Assembly: GCA_937974825.1 (NCBI GenBank)
Contig: CALJVD010000185.1
Span: forward strand, 1 to 11,010
DNA: 11,010 bases
From: an uncultured Oceanospirillaceae bacterium
GTDB taxonomy: Bacteria > Pseudomonadota > Gammaproteobacteria > Pseudomonadales > Oceanobacteraceae
Direction of reading: 5' to 3'
The position numbers and the translations under genes were made by a program. Positions 7,024-11,010 of this stretch are shown piece by piece; within the stretch, counting starts at the first letter, position 1; each line of letters opens with the position of its first letter. The notes beneath the pieces were generated by a model. It did not search any database, was not told the DNA's origin, and saw nothing but the letters and a program-made list of their open reading frames with translations.

Positions 7024-7623
7024 TTAGTGGCGGCGAATGACGCCGACAAACAAACCTTCAATATTAAATTCTTGATTCTTGGGGTTAACTTCAATGGGCT
7101 GGTAGTCATCGTTTTCAGGATGCAGCAGCACAGAGTTCTTTTGCTTTTCGTAACGCTTCACTGTGACTTCGTCGTCAACACGCGCCACAATAATATTGCC
7201 ATTACGAGCAGTGTTGGTTTTATGCACCGCAATATAGTCACCATCATGAATGCCTATATTGATCATACTGTCACCTTGTACTTCGAGTAAGAAGTCTGCT
7301 TTAGGGTGAAAGAATTCTGGTGCAATAGTGCAGTAATCTTCGATATGTTCTTGGGCAAGTATGGGTTCGCCTGCCGCCACTCTACCGACAATAGGTAAAC
7401 CTAGAGACTCTTCTTCAATAATACGAATACCACGAGATGCGCCAGGAATCATTTCAATGGCACCTTTACGTGCCAGTGCTTTTAGATGTTCTTCGGCAGC
7501 GTTAGGAGAGCGGAAACCCAACTCTTTAGCAATTTCAGCACGGGTAGGTGGGAAACCTGTGTCTTCAATGGCGCTTCTAACATAATCGAGTACACGTTGC
7601 TGTCTTTCGGTTAACTTAATCAT
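7024..7623 (-). CDS. lexA: LexA repressor (SOS regulator, self-cleaving)
   Basis: LexA represses DNA-damage genes and undergoes RecA-stimulated autocleavage. This protein has 199 residues. An N-terminal winged helix-turn-helix (about 1-65: LTERQQRVLDYV, FPPTRAEIAKELGFRSPNAAEEHLKAL) is followed by the S24 peptidase domain. The cleavage site Ala84-Gly85 lies in GRVAAGEP, the nucleophile Ser119 in GDSM and the general base Lys156 in VTVKRY. All three fall at the same residue numbers as in E. coli LexA. The start at 7623 fits the family N-terminus. Two tandem LexA boxes upstream indicate autoregulation, and sulA follows as the second gene of the operon. Confidence 0.98.
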   Translation of the reverse strand: MIKLTERQQRVLDYVRSAIEDTGFPPTRAEIAKELGFRSPNAAEEHLKALARKGAIEMIPGASRGIRIIEEESLGLPIVGRVAAGEPILAQEHIEDYCTIAPEFFHPKADFLLEVQGDSMINIGIHDGDYIAVHKTNTARNGNIIVARVDDEVTVKRYEKQKNSVLLHPENDDYQPIEVNPKNQEFNIEGLFVGVIRRH

Positions 7624-7634
7624 TCTTTGTTGCT

Positions 7635-7650
7635 CTGGTTGTATATACAG
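7635..7650 (-). promoter_or_regulatory. LexA box 1 (start-proximal)
   Basis: On the lexA strand the site reads CTGTATATACAACCAG. It matches the gammaproteobacterial CTGT-N8-ACAG consensus with one change (CCAG for ACAG), a variant I recall as common in pseudomonad SOS boxes. It ends 12 bases before the lexA ATG. Confidence 0.85.
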
Positions 7651-7653
7651 TAG

Positions 7654-7669
7654 GTGTTAATTTATACAG
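7654..7669 (-). promoter_or_regulatory. LexA box 2 (start-distal)
   Basis: On the lexA strand the site reads CTGTATAAATTAACAC, one mismatch from CTGT-N8-ACAG. It lies 3 bases from box 1, 19 bases centre to centre, similar to the paired boxes of E. coli lexA (about 21). It covers the likely -10 element. Confidence 0.8.
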
Positions 7670-7687
7670 TAAAATACTGTTTGTAAA
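7661..7687 (-). promoter_or_regulatory. Possible lexA promoter
   Basis: On the minus strand TTTACA (plus 7682-7687) and TATAAA (plus 7661-7666) resemble sigma-70 -35 and -10 boxes. The 15-base spacer is shorter than ideal. The -10 box lies inside LexA box 2, which would explain repression by LexA. Confidence 0.4.
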
Positions 7688-7725
7688 TAGAATTAATGAT
7701 ATTTGCTTAGTGACATGTAAAATTC

Positions 7726-7754
7726 TTGCCATTAGAGCGTTTTAAACGTATGTT
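7726..7754 (+). promoter_or_regulatory. Possible psrA operon promoter
   Basis: TTGCCA (7726-7731, five of six to the -35 consensus) and TATGTT (7749-7754, four of six to the -10) are 17 bases apart. The -10 lies within the first PsrA-like palindrome. Transcription would start near 7761, leaving a leader of about 55 bases before psrA. Confidence 0.45.
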
Positions 7755-7769
7755 TGAAACACTTGTTTT
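7743..7769 (+). promoter_or_regulatory. Tandem PsrA-like operators
   Basis: Two palindromes share one base: TAAAC-GTAT-GTTTG (7743-7756) and GAAAC-ACTT-GTTTT (7756-7769). The published Pseudomonas PsrA motif, as I recall it, is (G/C)AAAC-N2-4-GTTT(G/C). Each site matches it except for one outer base. They lie 48-74 bases before the psrA ATG and overlap the predicted promoter, as expected for negative autoregulation. Confidence 0.65.
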
Positions 7770-7816
7770 TATTTATCATTTAGCGGTTACTAAGCTACGA
7801 GTTGTAAGACGGATTT

Positions 7817-8464
7817 ATGTCACAGAAAGATACAGTTACCAGTTTATTAGATGCGGCTGAAGAATTGTTTTCAGAGCGTGGATTTGCAGAAACATCGTTA
7901 CGTAATATCACCACTAGGGCAGGGGTCAACTTAGCTGCTGTTAATTACCACTTTGGTTCAAAGAAAGCTTTGATACAGGCGGTTTTCGCTCGCTTTTTAA
8001 CACCGTTCTGTGAACAGTTAGAAGGGGAGTTAAACGCTATAAAGATTCGTAATGCTCACACTTCTGTAAGTTTTGAAGATCTTTTAAAGTTAATTTCTCA
8101 TGTGGCACTTAAAGCCGGTCAAGACAGCCCGCGTAAGCTTGGTATATTTATGCGGTTATTAGGGTTGGCGTATACTCAAGGACAAGGCCACTTACGTCGC
8201 TTCTTGCAAAAAGAATACGCCCCTGTGTTCAGTGCTTTTATGGAATCCGTTAAAACAGCTACGCCAAACTTAACCGACGAAGAACGCTTTTGGCGGATAC
8301 ATTTCATGTTAGGTGCTACTATATTTACCTTATCAGGCTCTGACTCATTAACGGCTATGGCTGAACATGATCTAGGTAAAGGTTCTAATATTGCTCAGGT
8401 TATCGAACGCTTAATTCCGTTCTTAGCAGCAGGTCTGGATGCTCCGCAACTTGCAGAGGCGTAG
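7817..8464 (+). CDS. psrA: TetR-family regulator PsrA
   Basis: This 215-residue TetR-family regulator has its helix-turn-helix at about residues 26-45 (TSLRNITTRAGVNLAAVNYHFGSKKALI). That stretch and the core IFMRLLGLAYTQGQGHLRRFL match, by eye, Pseudomonas PsrA very closely. The C-terminal RIHFMLGATIFTLSG and MAEHDLGKG also fit. PsrA binds long-chain fatty acids, represses beta-oxidation genes and itself, and activates rpoS in Pseudomonas. Adjacency to divergent lexA is the same as in Pseudomonas, strengthening the call. The ribosome site before the ATG at 7817 is weak. Only two bases separate its stop from the next ATG, so it heads an operon. A more general TetR role remains possible but less likely. 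Confidence 0.9.
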   Translation: MSQKDTVTSLLDAAEELFSERGFAETSLRNITTRAGVNLAAVNYHFGSKKALIQAVFARFLTPFCEQLEGELNAIKIRNAHTSVSFEDLLKLISHVALKAGQDSPRKLGIFMRLLGLAYTQGQGHLRRFLQKEYAPVFSAFMESVKTATPNLTDEERFWRIHFMLGATIFTLSGSDSLTAMAEHDLGKGSNIAQVIERLIPFLAAGLDAPQLAEA

Positions 8465-8466
8465 TA

Positions 8467-9000
8467 ATGCCAACACACCCACGTATCGAATATCCTCTGA
8501 TAGAAGTCTCTATAGAGGATCAAAAACTTCGTTTTTTAACTGAAGACGACAGTGTTTACTTCAATATTGCCACCGCTAAAAACGGTGCCGGTGAGCTCGA
8601 AAACTCTGGCAAAACTCCTCGCGGTTGGCATCGAATAGTCGCCGCCATTGGTCATGGACAACCGATTAATGCCGTGTTTGTTGGTCGTCGTCCTACCGGT
8701 GAAATATACACCCCTGAATTGGCTCAACAATTTCCTGAAAGAGATTGGATCTTAACGCGTATCTTATGGCTCCAAGGATTAGAAATTGGACGAAATCGTA
8801 TGGGAAATGTCGATACAATGCGCCGCTACGTCTATATTCATGGCGTGCCCGATAGTAAGGTAATGGGTGTGCCTGGCTCTGCCGGGTGTATTAATATGAA
8901 TAATAACGATTTATTACGCCTGTTTGACTTAGCGCCAGCGGGTACAAAAGTGTGGATTCAAGAAGAGTCCTTTGCGAGGATTGAATGCGTTACTCTATAA
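8467..9000 (+). CDS. YkuD-fold (L,D-transpeptidase family) protein, probably cytoplasmic
   Basis: This 177-residue protein carries the YkuD catalytic domain. Conserved pieces are TAKNGAGE, SGKTPRGWHRI, VFVGRRPTGEIYTPEL, DWILTRILWL, VDTMRRYVYIHGVPDS with His125, and the motif SAGCINM with the nucleophile Cys141. The usual motif is (S/T)HGC, so an Ala replaces the expected His at 139. There is no signal peptide, lipobox or transmembrane segment, unlike periplasmic L,D-transpeptidases. A cytoplasmic YkuD L,D-carboxypeptidase acting in murein recycling (ElsL in Acinetobacter, from memory) is a plausible relative. It starts 2 bases after psrA, with AGAGG upstream, and its end overlaps nagZ by 16 bases. 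Family call is firm; the exact reaction is inferred. Confidence 0.85.
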   Translation: MPTHPRIEYPLIEVSIEDQKLRFLTEDDSVYFNIATAKNGAGELENSGKTPRGWHRIVAAIGHGQPINAVFVGRRPTGEIYTPELAQQFPERDWILTRILWLQGLEIGRNRMGNVDTMRRYVYIHGVPDSKVMGVPGSAGCINMNNNDLLRLFDLAPAGTKVWIQEESFARIECVTL

Positions 9001-10007
9001 ACCCTAAGGCGATTGGCGTTGTTGCTGATATCGAAGGTTTAACTCTAAGCTCTGACGATATCGAGTTTTTACAGCAACCTGAAATAAGCGGCTTAATTTT
9101 CTTTGCCCGCAACTATGAATCGCCCGCACAAATTGCCGAGCTATCAGCCAGCATTAATGCCATACGTCCCGACTTACTGCTTTGTGTTGACCAAGAAGGT
9201 GGTCGTGTACAGCGTTTTCGTGATGGATTTACGCGCTTACCGGCCATGCTAGGGCTAGAGTCATATTATTTAGACAATCCAGAGGCGGCTTTATCATTAG
9301 CCAAAGAGTTAGGCTGGTTAATGGCCGCAGAGGTTCGCCAGCAAGGTGTGCACTTAAGTTTTGCACCTGTGCTCGATATCAACTTTGGGTGTTCAGACGT
9401 TATTGGTGATCGTGCATTTGGCAGCAATGCTCAGCATGTAATTCAGCTTGCAGGGGCGTTTATTGATGGAATGGATGAAGCCGGAATGCCAGCGGTGGGT
9501 AAGCATTATCCTGGGCATGGCGGTGTTGTTGCCGATTCCCATTTTGATCTGCCTATTGATACTCGTTCATTGCAAGAGTTACAAAGTGATATTGAGCCTT
9601 TTCGTCATCTTATTAAGACGCAAGCATTAGCTGGAATCATGCCTGCGCATGTGTTGTACCAAGCGGTCGATGCCGACAATAACGCGGGTTTTTCTCCGTT
9701 GTGGCTTCAGGATATTCTGCGTCAAGAGCTTGGCTTTGAAGGGGTTATCTTTAGTGACGATTTAACCATGGCAGCGGCCGATATAGGCAGCTATGAAGAA
9801 CGCACACAAGCGGCTATTGCAGCCGGTGGTAATGCATTGTTGGTGTGTAATAGCCGTGATGCTGCACAGCTGGTTATAGAAGAGGTTCGTCGCCAACAAA
9901 GCAATGGCTTGCCCCACTTAAACTTGCAAGGATTACAAGGGCCATCACAGAGCTTCGATGAGGCGCGTCAACAGCGCATTAAAGAGCAGCTGCTGACCTT
10001 TAAGTAG
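8985..10007 (+). CDS. nagZ: Beta-N-acetylhexosaminidase NagZ
   Basis: NagZ is a cytoplasmic family-3 glycoside hydrolase that removes GlcNAc from GlcNAc-anhydroMurNAc-peptides during peptidoglycan recycling. In many gammaproteobacteria its product influences AmpC beta-lactamase induction. It has 340 residues, typical of the family. Motifs: LLLCVDQEGGRVQRFRDGFTRLP (about 64-86), VIGDRAFG, the substrate loop GKHYPGHGG (172-180) with the acid/base dyad Asp184-Ser-His186, and FSDDLTM (256-262) with the presumed nucleophile Asp258. No signal peptide is present. GAGGA (8976-8980) lies 4 bases before the ATG, inside the end of the YkuD-fold gene, so translation is likely coupled. Confidence 0.97.
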   Translation: MRYSINPKAIGVVADIEGLTLSSDDIEFLQQPEISGLIFFARNYESPAQIAELSASINAIRPDLLLCVDQEGGRVQRFRDGFTRLPAMLGLESYYLDNPEAALSLAKELGWLMAAEVRQQGVHLSFAPVLDINFGCSDVIGDRAFGSNAQHVIQLAGAFIDGMDEAGMPAVGKHYPGHGGVVADSHFDLPIDTRSLQELQSDIEPFRHLIKTQALAGIMPAHVLYQAVDADNNAGFSPLWLQDILRQELGFEGVIFSDDLTMAAADIGSYEERTQAAIAAGGNALLVCNSRDAAQLVIEEVRRQQSNGLPHLNLQGLQGPSQSFDEARQQRIKEQLLTFK

Positions 10008-10017
10008 TATCTAATAC

Positions 10018-10051
10018 GTTAGAGTTAGTTCGATGTAGGAGTAACTCTAAC
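10018..10051. repeat. 10-bp inverted repeat at the nagZ/csiV convergence
   Basis: GTTAGAGTTA (10018-10027) and TAACTCTAAC (10042-10051) form a perfect 10-bp stem with a 14-base loop. It spans the stop codon and last codons of csiV and lies 10 bases after the nagZ stop. No T run follows on either strand, so it is not a standard terminator. It may still act as a transcript-end hairpin for one or both convergent genes. Confidence 0.5.
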
Positions 10052-10843
10052 AATAACACCTAGCATTGGGTGGTCTATATAATGAAGCTCAGTGCTTCGC
10101 ATACGGCGTTGTAGTTGAATATGGCCGGCTCTAACAGGGATTAGTACCGATTCAGGCGCTTCTGCCAGTTCTATATTGTCATCAGCGTATTCTGCCAATT
10201 CATTCTCAGCTTCTTTTGAAATCTCGCTAATAAGCGCATCTAACGATTGGCTTGTTTCACTTTCAACGTCTTCACTGTCTGGATCGACCAGTTCACTAGG
10301 GTGGCCTAGGCGACTGTGCTGCATGACTAGATTAGAACGAATATGCAGGTAGCGACTTAGGTACAGACTAAAACTACCCGATAAGTTAAGGTCTTGGTTT
10401 AAATGGTTAGCTTCTGGCGCTAGGTGAATATTAACGGGGTGTACTATGGCGTTGTTTCTTTCACCAATGGGCTCAATCCATGCTTTATGCCAGAGCAACT
10501 GCATGCCAGGATTGTTTTGAATACGCTGAACAGCTCTTTGTAAGTCAGCGCTTTCTAAGGTTTGCATAGAATACTGCCATGCTGCTTGTGGGTTTTTGCT
10601 AAAACCGTAGTCAGCAATCAAGGCGTGATAGTTTTTAATGCTAGGCGTCAGCCACCAACGGGTAACTGAGTTACTTTTTTTAATGTTGGTCGTGTCGAGT
10701 GATTCTGGCCAAGTCTCATTATTGATTAAATTAAGATCGGTATAAGCCACTAAAATCATTTCAACCTGATATAAAGGGGCTGCCTGAGCAGTAACACTGA
10801 GTTGCCACAGTAATAGACTGGTAAGAATAAAGCGCAATGTCAC
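10025..10843 (-). CDS. csiV: CsiV-family peptidoglycan-binding protein
   Basis: This 272-residue exported protein has a signal peptide (MTLRFILTSLLLWQLSVTAQA, cleavage predicted after residue 21) and a mature N-terminus APLYQVEMILVAY. The family pattern is visible in LLWHKAWIEPI in the middle, SFSLYLSRYLHIRSNLV, and the C-terminal RRMRSTELHYIDHPMLGVIVRVTP. A variable acidic stretch (about residues 187-222) separates the last two. Its position next to mfd is also typical. In Shewanella CsiV is a periplasmic peptidoglycan-binding protein linked to growth with D-amino acids; the role here is unknown. The start is GTG at 10843, overlapping the mfd stop by 4 bases (GTGA), with AAGGAG about 8 bases upstream. 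Confidence 0.85.
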   Translation of the reverse strand: MTLRFILTSLLLWQLSVTAQAAPLYQVEMILVAYTDLNLINNETWPESLDTTNIKKSNSVTRWWLTPSIKNYHALIADYGFSKNPQAAWQYSMQTLESADLQRAVQRIQNNPGMQLLWHKAWIEPIGERNNAIVHPVNIHLAPEANHLNQDLNLSGSFSLYLSRYLHIRSNLVMQHSRLGHPSELVDPDSEDVESETSQSLDALISEISKEAENELAEYADDNIELAEAPESVLIPVRAGHIQLQRRMRSTELHYIDHPMLGVIVRVTPTSN

Positions 10844-11010
10844 TTGCCATGCTCCTTTTGTAAATCATTAATGATTTGTTCAATGTGTGAGAATCGCTGA
10901 TCGATGCTCGCCATGTTAAGCGCAAATTTAAGGGTATGACCACCTTCTAGTTTAAAAGTGGCAGGCTTGCTTTGAACTAATTTAATAAGGTTGAACGGAT
11001 CAATCTTAGT
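10840..11010 (-). CDS. mfd: Transcription-repair coupling factor Mfd, C-terminal end (5' part outside window)
   Basis: The minus strand is open from the window edge for 56 residues before TGA (10842-10840). The sequence KIDPFNLIKLVQSKPATFKL and then LEGGHTLKFAL, ending in IEQIINDLQKEHGK, matches the C-terminal regulatory domain of Mfd. Mfd is an ATP-driven translocase that removes stalled RNA polymerase and recruits UvrA. Only the last few percent of the gene is present, so motor motifs cannot be checked. The start lies beyond 11010. The stop overlaps the csiV start by 4 bases, suggesting cotranscription and coupled translation. Confidence 0.88.
   Translation of the reverse strand, partial: TKIDPFNLIKLVQSKPATFKLEGGHTLKFALNMASIDQRFSHIEQIINDLQKEHGK

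Noticed and set aside
10761..10943. Minus-strand open frame of 60 residues across the mfd/csiV junction
   Set aside because: It is a different frame of mfd and csiV; the frames that match Mfd and CsiV explain the region.
1..11010. Mobile element, prophage, CRISPR, toxin-antitoxin or defence system
   Set aside because: All coding space is taken up by recognisable core genes and one conserved small gene. No transposase, integrase, direct-repeat array or att-like duplication is visible.

Overview
The window is a gene-dense, chromosomal core segment of a gammaproteobacterium, with every gene recognisable or syntenic with known loci. The protein sequences and gene order (mfd-csiV, nagZ, a YkuD-fold protein, psrA, divergent lexA-sulA, and a small conserved gene) resemble Pseudomonas and marine Oceanospirillales-type bacteria. 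The DNA has moderate GC content and AT-rich third positions, unlike Pseudomonas, so a marine Oceanospirillales relative is my best guess. That placement is inference from memory of families, not a database result.

Layout. (1) 1-3477, plus strand: a thiamine biosynthesis cluster made of the C-terminal part of thiC, then thiS (overlapping thiC), thiG and a fused thiDE. It makes the HMP and thiazole halves of thiamine, phosphorylates HMP and joins the two. ThiF and a ThiH or ThiO glycine/tyrosine enzyme are not in the window. A terminator-like hairpin sits between thiS and thiG. (2) 3463-5506: htpG (Hsp90) with what looks like a near-perfect sigma-32 heat-shock promoter, its -35 box lying inside the last codons of thiDE, and a strong hairpin terminator. 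(3) 5555-6133: a small exported YfaZ-type outer-membrane barrel protein. (4) 6259-6510: a conserved 83-residue protein of unknown function with an extended -10 promoter. (5) 6514-7623, minus strand: the SOS operon lexA-sulA, with two tandem LexA boxes upstream. (6) 7817-10007, plus strand: a tightly coupled psrA - YkuD-fold enzyme - nagZ operon. Its promoter region carries two abutting PsrA-like palindromes. (7) 10025-11010, minus strand: csiV and the 3' end of mfd, with a 4-base GTGA overlap, converging on nagZ.

Functional links. Thiamine synthesis leads into the heat-shock gene, so read-through and heat-inducible transcription may overlap there. The 193-bp lexA/psrA divergent region combines SOS control on one side with a fatty-acid-responsive TetR-type regulator on the other. 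The psrA operon carries two probably cytoplasmic enzymes that act on recycled peptidoglycan, which suggests shared regulation of murein recycling with the PsrA regulon.

I found no mobile elements, CRISPR arrays, tRNA or rRNA genes, and no clearly novel system. The most interesting points are regulatory (the sigma-32 promoter inside thiDE, the tandem PsrA-like sites) and enzymatic (a signal-less YkuD protein with an altered SxGC motif, coupled to NagZ). The largest gap without a gene is the 193-bp lexA/psrA intergenic region.
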